A stretch of 48,194 bases of DNA from Rhodanobacter fulvus Jip2 (GCF_000264315.1 NZ_AJXU01000017.1:1-48194); one strand, 5' to 3'; numbered from the stretch's first letter, positions 24,047 through 33,535 are shown. Notes: generated from the letters alone by a model not told the origin. Numbers and translations are program-made.

Positions 24047-24973
24047 TCAGCGCGCGTGCTGCAACGCGTAGTCGATCGCCGCGCATACCGCCGCCACCTG
24101 CGCGGCGTTGCATTGTTCGGGCGTCGCGCGCGGGCTGTCGGGGTAGACCTCGGTGGTGGTCTTGTAAGGCGCATCGGTGATGCCGGCGCACAGGCCCAGC
24201 GCCTTCAACGCATAGGCGATCACGCCCGGCCCCACCACGGGCGAGCCGATGATTTCGCCGCGGGCATCGGCCGGTGCGATGTGGGTCACCTTGGCCACGG
24301 CGTCGATGATGGCCTGCTGGAACGCCGGCTGCGGATGCTCGCTGTCGTCCACCAGATAGAAGCCATCGGGGATTTCGCCGGGCACGTACGCCACGCCATC
24401 GCGGGCGGCCAGCGCGGGGCGGAATTCCGATTCGTCCGTGTCCGTGGTTTCGTGCAGGTCGACGTGCACCAGCACGCGATCGCGGAACGGCGCCACCAGC
24501 CGCATCAGCGCCGCCGATTCCTGCGCCGGGCTGTTGTCGCGAAACGAGCGGTTGGGATCGAGCGCCCGCATGTTCCATCGATGAATCCGCTCGTAGCCCC
24601 AGGGGCTGACGCAGGGCACCACCATCAGGTTGGCCTTGCCCGCGTAATCCGCCGCGTGCCGGTCGGCGAACTGCAGCGCGCCGTGCACACCACTGGTCTC
24701 GTAGCCGTGCACGCCGCCGGTCACCAGCACGCAGGGCAGCGCCTCGCGCCAGTCGCGGCTGCGGATGGCCAGCAGCGGGTAGCTGTCCGGCGGGTAATCC
24801 AGCTGGCCGTAGGGGATCACGTCGAAACGCGAACGCAGCGCGTCGACGGCATCGAGCACATCGGCCCGGTAGCTGCGCTGGACGCGCTGGCGCGATTGCC
24901 AGGCCGCCACTTCCGCCTCGCCCCACGGACGGCCGGGCGTGCCGATGGGATAGGTTGACTGGCTTGTCGTCAT
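24047..24973 (-). CDS. M14-type zinc metallocarboxypeptidase / succinylglutamate desuccinylase-like hydrolase
   Basis: 308 residues, no signal peptide. Zinc ligands visible: His89 and Glu92 in GGVHGYETSG (HxxE) and His174 in VHVDLHETTDTDESEF. The substrate-arginine-like NRSFRDN motif is at 141-147. The family removes C-terminal or amide-linked residues; an intracellular peptide or amino-acid conjugate is the likely substrate. Of two close ATGs, 24973 is chosen because GGGAG lies seven bases before it; the one at 24979 is too close to that site. Divergent from the TRIC channel gene. The exact reaction is uncertain. Confidence 0.82.
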   Translation of the reverse strand: MTTSQSTYPIGTPGRPWGEAEVAAWQSRQRVQRSYRADVLDAVDALRSRFDVIPYGQLDYPPDSYPLLAIRSRDWREALPCVLVTGGVHGYETSGVHGALQFADRHAADYAGKANLMVVPCVSPWGYERIHRWNMRALDPNRSFRDNSPAQESAALMRLVAPFRDRVLVHVDLHETTDTDESEFRPALAARDGVAYVPGEIPDGFYLVDDSEHPQPAFQQAIIDAVAKVTHIAPADARGEIIGSPVVGPGVIAYALKALGLCAGITDAPYKTTTEVYPDSPRATPEQCNAAQVAAVCAAIDYALQHAR

Positions 24974-25125
24974 GCGCATGCTCCCGGCGTGGAAAGCCAC
25001 GCACTGTAGCACCGGGTGCGGAACCGCCGGGTCAACGTGGCGGCGCGGCACCATGCTCTTCGCGTCGCCGGATGGGCTAGATTGTTCGACGGGAATCGCC
25101 GCGCGGCGCGGGTGATGGAACCGGC

Positions 25126-25752
25126 ATGAACGAACAACTGCTTTTCAACGTGGTGGATCTGGCCGGCACGTTCGCCTTCGCGATCAGCGGCGCCACCGCG
25201 GCGCGACGCTGCCAGCTCGACCTGTTCGGCATCCTCGCCATCGCCTACATCACCGCCTGCGGTGGCGGTATTGCGCGCGACGTGATGATCGGCGCGATCC
25301 CGCCGGCCGGCCTGTCCGACTGGCGCTACCTGCTCACCGCGGTGATCGCCGCGCTGTTCACCATCGCCGCGTATCCCTGGGTGGAACGGCTGACCTACCC
25401 CGTGCGCCTGTTCGACGCGATGGGCCTGGGCCTGTTCGCGGTGTACGGCGCGCACAAGGCGCTGTTGTTCGGCCACAACGCGGAGGTGGCGGTACTGCTG
25501 GGCATGGTCACCGCGATCGGTGGGGGCATGGCGCGCGACGTGCTGCTGACCCGCGTGTCGATCGTGTTGCAGAAGGAGATCTACGCACTGGCGGCGCTGG
25601 CCGGCGCCGCCATGACGGTCATCGGCGAGCGCCTGGGCTGGCCGCCGGTGTGGGCGACGTGGCTGCCGATCCTGTTCTGTTTTTCGCTGCGTTTCCTGTC
25701 CCTGCACCGCCACTGGAACCTGCCGCGGTTCGGGCGCGATCCGGACGCCTGA
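25126..25752 (+). CDS. TRIC-family (UPF0126) cation channel protein
   Basis: Inner-membrane protein of 208 residues with about seven hydrophobic helices. Two internal repeats each carry the family's glycine motif: GGGIARDVMIG and GGGMARDVLLT. TRIC homologues form trimeric monovalent-cation channels; the bacterial members (YicG/YadS type) have been shown structurally to have this fold, while their physiological role is unclear. Monocistronic, with the convergent DUF3016 gene starting its stop eight bases later. Confidence 0.9.
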   Translation: MNEQLLFNVVDLAGTFAFAISGATAARRCQLDLFGILAIAYITACGGGIARDVMIGAIPPAGLSDWRYLLTAVIAALFTIAAYPWVERLTYPVRLFDAMGLGLFAVYGAHKALLFGHNAEVAVLLGMVTAIGGGMARDVLLTRVSIVLQKEIYALAALAGAAMTVIGERLGWPPVWATWLPILFCFSLRFLSLHRHWNLPRFGRDPDA

Positions 25753-25759
25753 CGATACC

Positions 25760-26284
25760 TCAGAGCTTGTCGGGGCCCTGGCGCAGCCATCGGTCGATCA
25801 TCGGCCTTTCGTAGCGCAGCGAGTCGTTGTCGCTGATGCCGGCGTGGTCCATGAAGGACATGTCGCGCAGAATGCGGTTGCCCTGGCGCAGCACCTTGCC
25901 GTCGGCGCCATACAGCGTGAAATCCAGATCGATCCGCGGCGGATAGCGGCTCTTGATGATGCGGATGGTGCTCAGGTGCGGCCCGTGCCAGGGCTCGTAT
26001 TCGCCGGCCAGGTCCACGTCCGTCACCGTGATGTCCAGCCGCTGGCCCGGCGCCAGGATGCGCGACGCGCGCTGGGCGATGTAATCCTTGAGCGGGTTCA
26101 GATAACCATTGGCATCGATCGGATGCGCGAACGCGCTGCGCTTCGTCTCGGTGAACAGCTTCGGGTCGGTGTAGTGGACGGTGACGTTGGTCGGTGGCGG
26201 CGGTGGCGGCGCCGCGCGCACGCTGGCGCAGGCAAGCGTCAGCACGGCAAGGGCACTGAGCAGTGGCGCGGGGAAAAATTTCAT
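25760..26284 (-). CDS. DUF3016 family exported protein
   Basis: 174 residues with a Sec signal peptide (MKFFPAPLLSALAVLTLACASVRA) followed by a polyproline stretch. The mature part matches the DUF3016 pattern as I know it: VHYTDPKLFTE, LAPGQRLDITVTDVDLAGEYEPW, PRIDLDFTLYGADGKVLRQG and a C-terminal YERPMIDRWL. Probably periplasmic, with no known function. The start at 26284 is fixed by the signal peptide, although the frame continues upstream. Confidence 0.8.
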   Translation of the reverse strand: MKFFPAPLLSALAVLTLACASVRAAPPPPPPTNVTVHYTDPKLFTETKRSAFAHPIDANGYLNPLKDYIAQRASRILAPGQRLDITVTDVDLAGEYEPWHGPHLSTIRIIKSRYPPRIDLDFTLYGADGKVLRQGNRILRDMSFMDHAGISDNDSLRYERPMIDRWLRQGPDKL

Positions 26285-26496
26285 GGCGGTCTCCCGAATC
26301 GGGTCAACACAGCGTCCGGCGGGGAAAGCGCTGAGGCGCGGCCGGGCCCGGTCAGTATACGTCCGTTCCCCGCATGCCCGATGAATCCGCACCGTCGCCA
26401 AATGCCTTGGACGCAGGCGCATCCTCCGCGGCCTGCCTGCTCGCCAGGGGACCGGCCCACCCACCAAGGGCAGGACCGGCCACTTGCCGCGGATGG

Positions 26497-27708
26497 CTAC
26501 CGCTGCGTCTGGTCGCGGCATTCCAGCGGCAGCAGTTTGGCGGGGACGTCACCCGCGCAGGACCAATGCAAGGCGCCCTCGGTCACGTAGGGCGTGAGTT
26601 GCAATACGTGACCCTGCAGCGGTGGTTTGGCGAACCCGACCGCCAATACGCCGTTCTCACCCAGAGTAATCGTCGCGGTGCTCTGGTTCCCCACGAACGG
26701 GGGCATGTTCATCTCTTCCATCGACGCGGGCCACTGCTGGTGGCTCGCGCCGTACCGTGCCACGGCATCGCGGTACGGCGCACTGTCCGTCATCGCCGTG
26801 CGTGATGCCACACGGCCCGTATAGTCCCGGTAGGCGGGTAGCGCGATGGCGGCCAGGATGCCGATGTAGGCGACCACGAACACGCCGCCACCGATACCCA
26901 GCCCCGGCACACGCGGCATGAACAGGCAGATCAGCCAGGCGAATGGATTGCGCCGGCCCAGCACGGGTTGGCGTCGGTCGGGCAGCGCGTGCAACCACGC
27001 ATGGCGCTTGTTCAACCACGGATAGTCGCCAGCCAGTTCATGCAACGACATCCAGAAACCCGGTGAAGGCGCCGCGCTTGCGCTGTATTCGGCCAGATTC
27101 ACCGAACGCCAGCGCCGCTTGCCCGCCGCCAGCGCAACCAGACCATATTGCGCATCCTCCGGATGGTCACAGACGGCGAGGCCATGGCGATCGCAGGTGT
27201 ACTCGCGCGCCCGCGAGTAGGCCGCGCCGATCAGTGGCAGGAACAGCGCGGGGGCCAGCACCGTCGACCAGGTCTGGTGGTTCTGGCGCAAGTGGCCCAG
27301 CTCGTGCCCGATGTAGAAATTCAGCGCGTCGGGCCGATCCTCCATGCTGTCGACCACGTCCGACAGCAACACCACGAAACTGCGGCCGAGGAATTTCGTC
27401 GCGAACGCATTCAACACGCCGTTGCCGTTGACCAGATAGGCCTCGGGCACCGACATCCCCAGTTTCGCCGCGCACTGCTGCAGGCGCGCATGCAGGTCCG
27501 GGAACTGGCGCGCGTTGATGGGAATGGCATTGCCCCGCAGATGCGCTATCAGGGCGGAATGGGCGACCAGCGCAAACAGCGCGAACGCCAGCAGGTACAG
27601 CAGCGCGATACCAAAGGTGCCGAGTATCAGCACCAGCCAGATGACAACGGACAACACGAGCGCAATGACGCGCAACGTCGCCTCGTTCCTGTAGACGAGT
27701 TCGTTCAC
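26497..27708 (-). CDS. M48 zinc metallopeptidase fused to a type IV pilin-like domain
   Basis: 403 residues from GTG 27708, which has AGGGGA seven bases upstream; ATG 27747 would add 13 residues. The N-terminus has two membrane helices (about 12-56), then an HtpX/Ste24-like M48 domain with HELGH at 135-139 and the third zinc ligand Glu169 in SRAREYTCD. From about 276 the protein becomes pilin-like: VAYIGILAAIALPAYRDYTGR reads like a major pilin N-terminus without the prepilin-peptidase site, and the end has the pilin disulfide-loop pattern (WSC384 ... LPLEC397). The fusion is within one intact frame. Membrane protein quality control is the usual M48 role; what the pilin domain does is unknown. 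Confidence 0.85.
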   Translation of the reverse strand: MNELVYRNEATLRVIALVLSVVIWLVLILGTFGIALLYLLAFALFALVAHSALIAHLRGNAIPINARQFPDLHARLQQCAAKLGMSVPEAYLVNGNGVLNAFATKFLGRSFVVLLSDVVDSMEDRPDALNFYIGHELGHLRQNHQTWSTVLAPALFLPLIGAAYSRAREYTCDRHGLAVCDHPEDAQYGLVALAAGKRRWRSVNLAEYSASAAPSPGFWMSLHELAGDYPWLNKRHAWLHALPDRRQPVLGRRNPFAWLICLFMPRVPGLGIGGGVFVVAYIGILAAIALPAYRDYTGRVASRTAMTDSAPYRDAVARYGASHQQWPASMEEMNMPPFVGNQSTATITLGENGVLAVGFAKPPLQGHVLQLTPYVTEGALHWSCAGDVPAKLLPLECRDQTQR

Positions 27709-27904
27709 CGGATTTTCCCCTGTTTTGGCGCATCCCCGACGCGCCATCGCAGTCTACCTAACCCGCAGCAATAACGGGGCATTGCCCGAAACCTTGCCAC
27801 GGCCTGCACGCGAGGCGGACCACACTCGCCGTTGGTCCGGCTGCCCGGCGTTTCGATCCAGCTGCCGCCCGGACATCCGCGCCACCCACCCGGAGGATTC
27901 CACC

Positions 27905-28345
27905 ATGCAAAAGTCCCTGTTCAAACTCGCACCGCTGGCCATCGCCGCCATGCTCGTCTTCTCCACCGCCGCCACGGCCAAGGACGTTTCCCTCAGCGGC
28001 GATTTCGCCGGTGAGCACGGCGCCGCCGGCCAGCCCTCGGGGCATGTGGCGGCCACCCTCGACACCACCACGCACCAGCTCAAATACACCATCGACTACA
28101 ACGGCCTCAGCGGCCCCGTCACCATCGCGCACTTCCATGGGCCGGCCAAACCCGGCGTGGAAGCCGGCGTGATGAAACTCATCCCCGGCCCGTACAAGAC
28201 CGGCATGAGCCATACGGTGACCATCGACGCCGCAACCCAGTCGGCCATGCTCGACGGCGCGACGTATGTGAACCTGCACACCAAGGCGCACCCGAAGGGC
28301 GAGGCGCGCGCGCAGATGAAGGTCGACGAATCAGCGGGGATGTAG
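27905..28345 (+). CDS. Exported CHRD-domain protein
   Basis: 146 residues with a Sec signal peptide (MQKSLFKLAPLAIAAMLVFSTAATA). The mature protein is one CHRD domain, with the signature HQLKYTIDYNGLSGPVTIAHFHGPAKPG in the middle and YVNLHTKAHPKGEARAQM at the end. CHRD domains occur in chordin and in many bacterial exported proteins of unknown role. GGAGG precedes the ATG by nine bases. It lies divergent to the M48-pilin gene and is followed by a hairpin at 28392-28420. Confidence 0.88.
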   Translation: MQKSLFKLAPLAIAAMLVFSTAATAKDVSLSGDFAGEHGAAGQPSGHVAATLDTTTHQLKYTIDYNGLSGPVTIAHFHGPAKPGVEAGVMKLIPGPYKTGMSHTVTIDAATQSAMLDGATYVNLHTKAHPKGEARAQMKVDESAGM

Positions 28346-28391
28346 CGCGCCACGGCGGATCGACACGCCGCGAGCATCCCGTATGTGGCAA

Positions 28392-28420
28392 CGGGGCGAG
28401 TCGCCTGCCGATTCGCCCCG
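28392..28420. terminator. Hairpin between convergent CHRD and membrane protein genes
   Basis: CGGGGCGAGTCG pairs with CGATTCGCCCCG through one wobble position and a five-base loop. It lies between two convergent stops and may act for both, though U-tracts are absent. Confidence 0.45.
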
Positions 28421-28422
28421 CT

Positions 28423-28737
28423 TCACCGATCGCCGCGCAACTGATGGACCAGGATGCGGAAGTAAATCAGGTACAGCGCCGTCGCGCCCAGCGGCAACGC
28501 ATACCAGGCGTACGACTTCGCCGCCGCGCCGTGCCAGTGCAGAAACAGCACGATCACCGCGCTCAACGCACACGTGCCGGGCAGCACAAACAACGACAGG
28601 TCCAGCACCCTTGTCTGCGCCCGTCGAAAGTTGCCGCCATTGACCAGGCCGCCAGCGGAAAAGGCGACCAGCATGAACAGGTAGAAGGCCAGCATCAGCT
28701 GCCCGAACGTACCCAGCAAAGTCCATCCGATCGACAT
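28423..28737 (-). CDS. Small membrane protein of unknown function
   Basis: 104 residues with three or four hydrophobic helices (LLGTFGQLMLAFYLFMLVAFSAGG, LSLFVLPGTCALSAVIVLFL, YALPLGATALYLIYFRILV). There is no catalytic motif. The frame is open upstream to 28812, but the sequence before MSIGW reads as a non-coding Arg/Gly stretch, so I start at 28737. It is 75 bp downstream of the diguanylate cyclase stop on the same strand and could be cotranscribed with it. Confidence 0.65.
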   Translation of the reverse strand: MSIGWTLLGTFGQLMLAFYLFMLVAFSAGGLVNGGNFRRAQTRVLDLSLFVLPGTCALSAVIVLFLHWHGAAAKSYAWYALPLGATALYLIYFRILVHQLRGDR

Positions 28738-28812
28738 CGCCACTCCCCTGACCCGATACCCACGTCCGACTGGCGAGCCGGACCGTTCTTCATGCTTGCG
28801 CCGCTCGCCCAA

Positions 28813-29925
28813 TCAGGCCGGCGCGGCACTTTCCGCCCGGTTGCGGCCGTGCTGCTTGGCGGTATACAGCGCCGCATCGGCACGATGGAACAGGCTTTCG
28901 GCCGTATCGGCCGGCGTGACGCTGGCCACGCCGCAACTGATGGTGATGGGCAGGTCATCGATCAACGGCGCGCGTGCCACGTGCGCGCACAGCGCGTGGG
29001 CCTTGCGCAGAGCGTCGTCGAGCCCCGCCTCGGGCAGCACGATCACGAACTCCTCGCCACCCCAGCGACCCAGCGTGTCGCCATCACGCAAGGCCTGCCG
29101 TGCGCGCAACGCCAGCGCCTTCAGTGCCCGATCGCCCACCGGATGGCCGAAGCGGTCATTCACGTCCTTGAAGTGGTCGATGTCGATCATGATCAGCGCG
29201 AAGCCGCTGCCGTAGCGCTCGAAGCGGGCGAGTTCGTAGCCAACCACCTGCGAGATCCGTCGCCGGTTGGGCAATCGGGTCAGTTCGTCGGTGTGCGACA
29301 GCGTCGCCAGTTCGTCCATCGTCAACTGCGCCACCTGCAGGCGTTGCTGATAGCTGGAGAAGAAATACAGCGCCGCCACCAGCACCGCCGAAACCATGTG
29401 CAACTGGATGGTGAAGTTGGCGAACCGCGGCGACGGCGACTGCAGCAGGTAAGGCAGGCTGATCACCAGGAACAGCGCCATGATCCCCAGCGAAATGCGC
29501 AGGCTGGACTTGTGCCCGGCCACGATGAAGGCGAACACATAGATCACCGGAATCCACAGATACAGCGGCTCCAGGTCAATGCGGCCGCCGTAGGAGGGGA
29601 AGTACAGCCGCAGCACCATGCAGGCCGCGCAGATGCCGGTGGCAAACAGCAGGCACATCATCTCGACCACCCGCTCGGGCAGCATCCGCCCGCTGACCGC
29701 CGCAAACATCAACGGGTGAAAGACGAGGTTCGCCACAAACACGTCGCGCAGCGCCGGTGAGGAGATGCCGCCCAACGCCATCAGCGTCCAGGCCAGCACC
29801 GTGCTGATCCAGGCCAGGCTGAAAATCGCCAGCATCACGACGCGCTTGTGCTCCCGGCCGGCGTAAGGCTCGGGCCGGCGCTCGCCGTTCGGGGGCGGCG
29901 CGGCAGCGTCGATATTCAGTGGCAT
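28813..29925 (-). CDS. Membrane-bound diguanylate cyclase
   Basis: 370 residues. About six membrane helices (residues 28-200) form an N-terminal sensor of no named type I recognise, followed by GGDEF. The active site is WGGEEF (289-293 for GGEEF). The I-site RDGD is at 280-283. SHTDELTRLPNRR is at the domain entry, and ALYTAKQHGRNR closes it. It makes c-di-GMP in response to a membrane-sensed signal. The start is uncertain: the ATG at 29925 (MPLNID) has no clear ribosome binding site, and the frame is open to 30075. Confidence 0.88.
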   Translation of the reverse strand: MPLNIDAAAPPPNGERRPEPYAGREHKRVVMLAIFSLAWISTVLAWTLMALGGISSPALRDVFVANLVFHPLMFAAVSGRMLPERVVEMMCLLFATGICAACMVLRLYFPSYGGRIDLEPLYLWIPVIYVFAFIVAGHKSSLRISLGIMALFLVISLPYLLQSPSPRFANFTIQLHMVSAVLVAALYFFSSYQQRLQVAQLTMDELATLSHTDELTRLPNRRRISQVVGYELARFERYGSGFALIMIDIDHFKDVNDRFGHPVGDRALKALALRARQALRDGDTLGRWGGEEFVIVLPEAGLDDALRKAHALCAHVARAPLIDDLPITISCGVASVTPADTAESLFHRADAALYTAKQHGRNRAESAAPA

Positions 29926-30195
29926 CGGGATACGTTCGCACGGCACGCGGAAGGGCCATGCGTCGTCGATTGCCGACAGTCGCGGGGGACTGACAAGTGC
30001 GGCGCGACTTCGGTCATCCTGGTGTCCCCCGTTGCCAAGTCGATGGCGACGCCGCCCGATGGCGACGACAGCCACGGGCGAAGCATGCCTTCCGGCTGCG
30101 AAAAAAAACAGCTTGCGCGCCGCGCCTCCCTGTCTTGCGCGCGGCGGAACGGTGCAGCGTGGGCCTGCGCCACATCGACCGTGCGAGGCGGAAAA

Positions 30196-31407
30196 TCAGG
30201 GCGCGCGCGGGTCCAGCGCGGTCGGCGTGGTGTTCACCAGCGGCACGAAATTGTCGTCCGGGGTCACCTCGCGCTTGCGGCGGGTGAAGCGGTACAGCGC
30301 GTAGGCGGCCAGTGCGCCGTCGAGTACCGCGAACCACACGAACAGCAGCTCCGGCCGCAGCAGATACATCAGCGCGCCGGCCAGCAGCGGCCCCACCGCC
30401 GAGCCGACGCCGTTGACCAGCAGCACGGTGCTGGAGGCCGACAGCAATTCGTCGCGGTGCAGGTAATCGACCAGGTGCGCCACGGCGATCGGATACAGGG
30501 TGAAACTCATGCCGCCAAAGACGAAGATCACCACCATCGCCACCGCCCCGCCGGCCGCCGGCAGCAACAGGTTGACCACCGCCGCCAGCGCCGCGACGAC
30601 GCTGATCAGCGACAGCGCCAGGCGGCGGTCGATGCGGTCGGAAAAGCGCCCCAGCGGCCATTGCAGCACCACGCCGCCGGCAATCGCCGCGCTCATGTAA
30701 GTGCCGATGTCACCCGCCCCCAGCCCGCGTGCAGCGGCATACAACGGCAGCAACCCCCAGAACGCGCCGAGCACCAGTCCGGAAATGAATGCACTGACCA
30801 GCGCCGTGGGCGCCAGCCGGAACAGGCGCCTGACCTGCACCTTGGGCATCGAACGCAGCTGGGGTTGCGGCTGGGTGGTCAGCACCACCGGCAGGCTGGC
30901 GGCACAGAACAGGATGGCGACGACACAGAACAGCACGAAGCCCTCGCCCGGGATGCGCAAAAGCTGCTGCGCGGTGGCGCTGGCCGCCAGGTTCACCATC
31001 ATGTAAACCGCGAACACCGAGCCGCGATGTGCCGGCTCGGCCACCGCGTTGAGCCAGCTTTCGATGATCGCGTACAAGCCGACCAGCAGCAGGCCCTGCA
31101 GCACGCGCAGCACCAGCCACACGCCGTAGACCGGATCGAGCGCCTGCACCAGCACCACCACCGCCACCAGCGATGTGCAGAACGCAAACGTGCGGATGTG
31201 GCCGATGCGATGCGTCAGCCGCGGGATGGTGTAGGTGCCAAGCAGGAACCCGGCGTAATAGGCCGACGTCAGCACGCCGATCATGGCCACGGAAAACCCC
31301 AGCGCGCGCCCCTCCAGCGCAATATGCGTGTGCAGCAGGCCGACTCCCATCAGCAGGAAGACGGTACTCAGCAGCAGCGGTGTCGCGGTGCGGATGGTGG
31401 ACAGCAT
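30196..31407 (-). CDS. MFS transporter (YcaD-like)
   Basis: 403 residues with twelve predicted helices. It has the MFS signature after helix 2 (YTIPRLTHRIGHIRTF) and GRFSDRIDRRLAL between helices 8 and 9. The LNAVAEPAHRGSVFAVYMMVNLAA stretch matches the YcaD-type subgroup, whose substrates are not known. The ATG at 31407 begins directly with the first helix. The cytoplasmic tail (RRKREVTPDDNFVPLVNTTPTAL) is short. Neighbouring genes are unrelated, giving no substrate clue. Confidence 0.87.
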   Translation of the reverse strand: MLSTIRTATPLLLSTVFLLMGVGLLHTHIALEGRALGFSVAMIGVLTSAYYAGFLLGTYTIPRLTHRIGHIRTFAFCTSLVAVVVLVQALDPVYGVWLVLRVLQGLLLVGLYAIIESWLNAVAEPAHRGSVFAVYMMVNLAASATAQQLLRIPGEGFVLFCVVAILFCAASLPVVLTTQPQPQLRSMPKVQVRRLFRLAPTALVSAFISGLVLGAFWGLLPLYAAARGLGAGDIGTYMSAAIAGGVVLQWPLGRFSDRIDRRLALSLISVVAALAAVVNLLLPAAGGAVAMVVIFVFGGMSFTLYPIAVAHLVDYLHRDELLSASSTVLLVNGVGSAVGPLLAGALMYLLRPELLFVWFAVLDGALAAYALYRFTRRKREVTPDDNFVPLVNTTPTALDPRAP

Positions 31408-31638
31408 GAGGTAGGCAGGCGATGGGCAGTGCGCGCCGTACCGCCCATGGCAGGCTTTCGACGGCGACGCGGAAAAGGGGAGCAGAGGCAGCCGGATGAT
31501 CCGGCCCGCCCCTACCTTACAGGACAGGCCGCAACGGCCTGGGCGGCGTCGGGCATACGGGTTTCGTCCGCACAGCTTAGGCCGCCGCGCGGCAACCGGG
31601 ACTGAACTTTTGGCGGACGCCCCGGGCGCCGCCGGCGC

Positions 31639-32682
31639 CTAGTTGCCCGCCGTGCTGCGGCCGAGCGTGGCGGCGCGATTCAAGGCCGATTCGGCCGCGC
31701 GCTCCTTGCCCAGCTGCTGATAGGCATGGGCCAACCCGGTGAAGAAGCGGGGCTCCTTGTCGTACAGGCGGATGGCCTGGCGATAGTGCTGCGCGGCCGC
31801 CTCGTAATCCCCCTCCCTTGCCGCGCCCTCGGCCTGCACGAACGCGAAGTAGGGGTCCTTCGCCTGGATCTTCTCCAGCCGCCGTGCGTAGGTGGCGCGT
31901 TTTGCCTCCTCGCCGCCATCCCGGTAAAGCGTCATCAGGTTGACCAGTGCGCTCGAGTTTTCCGGATCCAGTGCCAGCGCCTTCAGGTAGTCGCGTTCGG
32001 CGGTTGCGCGGTCGCCCTTGCGCAGGCTCAACACGCCCGCGTTGGCCCAGGCGCTGGGATAATGCGGGGCCAGCTGCAACGCCATCGCCATGTACGGATC
32101 GGCCACGGCGGGCGAGGCGCCCACCAGCAGCTCGGCGGCACGGTTGTTGTAGTACAGCGCCAGCAGGTGCTCGTCGGTAATCCGCTGGGGCGGGCTGCGC
32201 GCCACAAGCAGGTCCCGCGCCACATCGATCGTGTAGTGCGACTGACCGATCAGGATTCCCGCGTTTACGTGGTTGAAGCCGTAGACGATGTCCCGCTCCG
32301 CGCGCCACGACACGACATCGACAAGCTCCTGCCCATAGGCATCGAGGCCCGCTTCGCGCGCCAGCGCCACAGTCAGCAGGGTGAAGGTGAGGCAGTTGGC
32401 CTTGCGCGCGCGATACGCCTGTTCGACGGTATACGTGGCGTCGACCGCGTACTCCATGCCCAGGCCGGTCTTCTTGAACAGGAAACCCGCCAGCCGCTCC
32501 AGTCGCGATCGCCGCGAGCCGCCCCCGTCAATCACCTGCGCCTGCAACTGCGTGCGCAACTCGGGCGGCAGCGCCATGACCTGTTCGGGGCGCGGCATGG
32601 GGGGCAACACCGGCGTCACCGGTGCAGACGGGGCAACAGTCGAGGCAACAGCAAGCAACGCTGCGTACGCCAGAATGACCAT
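31639..32682 (-). CDS. Exported transglutaminase-like / TPR protein
   Basis: 347 residues. A short hydrophobic leader (MVILAYAALLAVASTVAPS) suggests export. Residues about 45-170 resemble a transglutaminase-like cysteine fold: RKANCLTFTLLTVALAREAGLDAY carries the Cys, and GFNHVNAGIL a candidate His. From about 185 there are four or five TPR repeats (AWANAGVLSLRKGDRATAERDYLKALALDPEN, and EGDYEAAAQHYRQAIRLY). Such proteins are usually periplasmic scaffolds or proteases; the partner is unknown. No close operon partner. Confidence 0.78.
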   Translation of the reverse strand: MVILAYAALLAVASTVAPSAPVTPVLPPMPRPEQVMALPPELRTQLQAQVIDGGGSRRSRLERLAGFLFKKTGLGMEYAVDATYTVEQAYRARKANCLTFTLLTVALAREAGLDAYGQELVDVVSWRAERDIVYGFNHVNAGILIGQSHYTIDVARDLLVARSPPQRITDEHLLALYYNNRAAELLVGASPAVADPYMAMALQLAPHYPSAWANAGVLSLRKGDRATAERDYLKALALDPENSSALVNLMTLYRDGGEEAKRATYARRLEKIQAKDPYFAFVQAEGAAREGDYEAAAQHYRQAIRLYDKEPRFFTGLAHAYQQLGKERAAESALNRAATLGRSTAGN

Positions 32683-32853
32683 GTCGAAACCTCCACGCCT
32701 GGGGAGGGGCGGGAATGGTTACTGGGGTCAGTCTAACCTTTTCGAGGGCCTTGGCTAGTGCTGCCACGAACGGGCCGGCAGCCGCCGAAAACCGGGCCAT
32801 CCAGCCCGCCGGACCAGCAGATCGACACGCCAGCGCAACATGACCTGGGCGGC

Positions 32854-32903
32854 AAAAAAACAGGGGCGGCGCGCGACTTCCGGAAAAGCGCGCCCCGCCC
32901 CTG
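32854..32903 (-). terminator. Strong intrinsic terminator of the OmpA-family lipoprotein gene
   Basis: On the minus strand, CAGGGGCGGGGCGCGC pairs with GCGCGCCGCCCCTG (two-base bulge), directly followed by seven T residues (plus-strand A tract 32854-32860). It lies about 30 bp beyond the gene's stop. Confidence 0.88.
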
Positions 32904-32932
32904 TCGGGATGTCACAGATGACCTGCCTGCAA

Positions 32933-33535
32933 TCAGCCAGCGCTGGCCTGCGCGTTATTGGCGCTGCCGGCAAAATCCACCACCAGGGTGACACGGCGAT
33001 TGGACGCGCCCGCATCGCGCGACTGGCCGCGATCCACCTGGCGGTTGCTGTCCTCGCCATAGCTCACCGCGCGCAACTGATCGGCTGACAGGCCGGTGCC
33101 TACCAGATAATCACGCACCGCCTTCGCGCGTTGCTCACCCAGGCGATGGTTGTAGCTTTTGGAGCCAGCGGGGTCGGCAAAGCCTTCGACGGTGACGGTC
33201 GCGCCGGGATAGTGGCTGCTGATGACCTTGGCGAAATCATCCAGCAAGGGTTTGTCCTGATCGCGCACGGTGGCGTCGTTGAACGCAAAGTGCGCCGCGG
33301 TATCGACCCGTACCCGGCCGCCCATCTGGGCGATCTGGGCGTCGTATTTCGCAAACCGCTGCTGCATTTCCTGGGTCAGCGAATCGAGCTGTTGCTGCTG
33401 CTTCTGATCGTTGGCTCGCAACTCGGCGATTGCCGAATCGAAGTCCGCCTGTTTCACGTAGTGGGTGCAGCCACCCAGCGCCACGGCCGCAATAAACAGC
33501 GGAACGGACACCTTTCGCATCGTCGAGTTGATCAT
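32933..33535 (-). CDS. OmpA-family peptidoglycan-binding lipoprotein
   Basis: 200 residues. Lipoprotein signal peptide with lipobox VALGGC (Cys23), a coiled-coil segment rich in Gln/Glu (about 28-70, ANDQKQQQQLDSLTQEMQQ), then an OmpA C-terminal domain. That domain has FNDATVRDQDKPLLDDFAKVI, VEGFADPAGSKSYNHRLGEQRAKAVRDYL, and the NRQVDRGQSRDAGASNRRV region whose Asp/Arg bind diaminopimelate. It tethers the outer membrane to peptidoglycan. GAGGAG six bases before ATG 33535 sets the start. It resembles Pal/YiaD-type proteins. Confidence 0.92.
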   Translation of the reverse strand: MINSTMRKVSVPLFIAAVALGGCTHYVKQADFDSAIAELRANDQKQQQQLDSLTQEMQQRFAKYDAQIAQMGGRVRVDTAAHFAFNDATVRDQDKPLLDDFAKVISSHYPGATVTVEGFADPAGSKSYNHRLGEQRAKAVRDYLVGTGLSADQLRAVSYGEDSNRQVDRGQSRDAGASNRRVTLVVDFAGSANNAQASAG

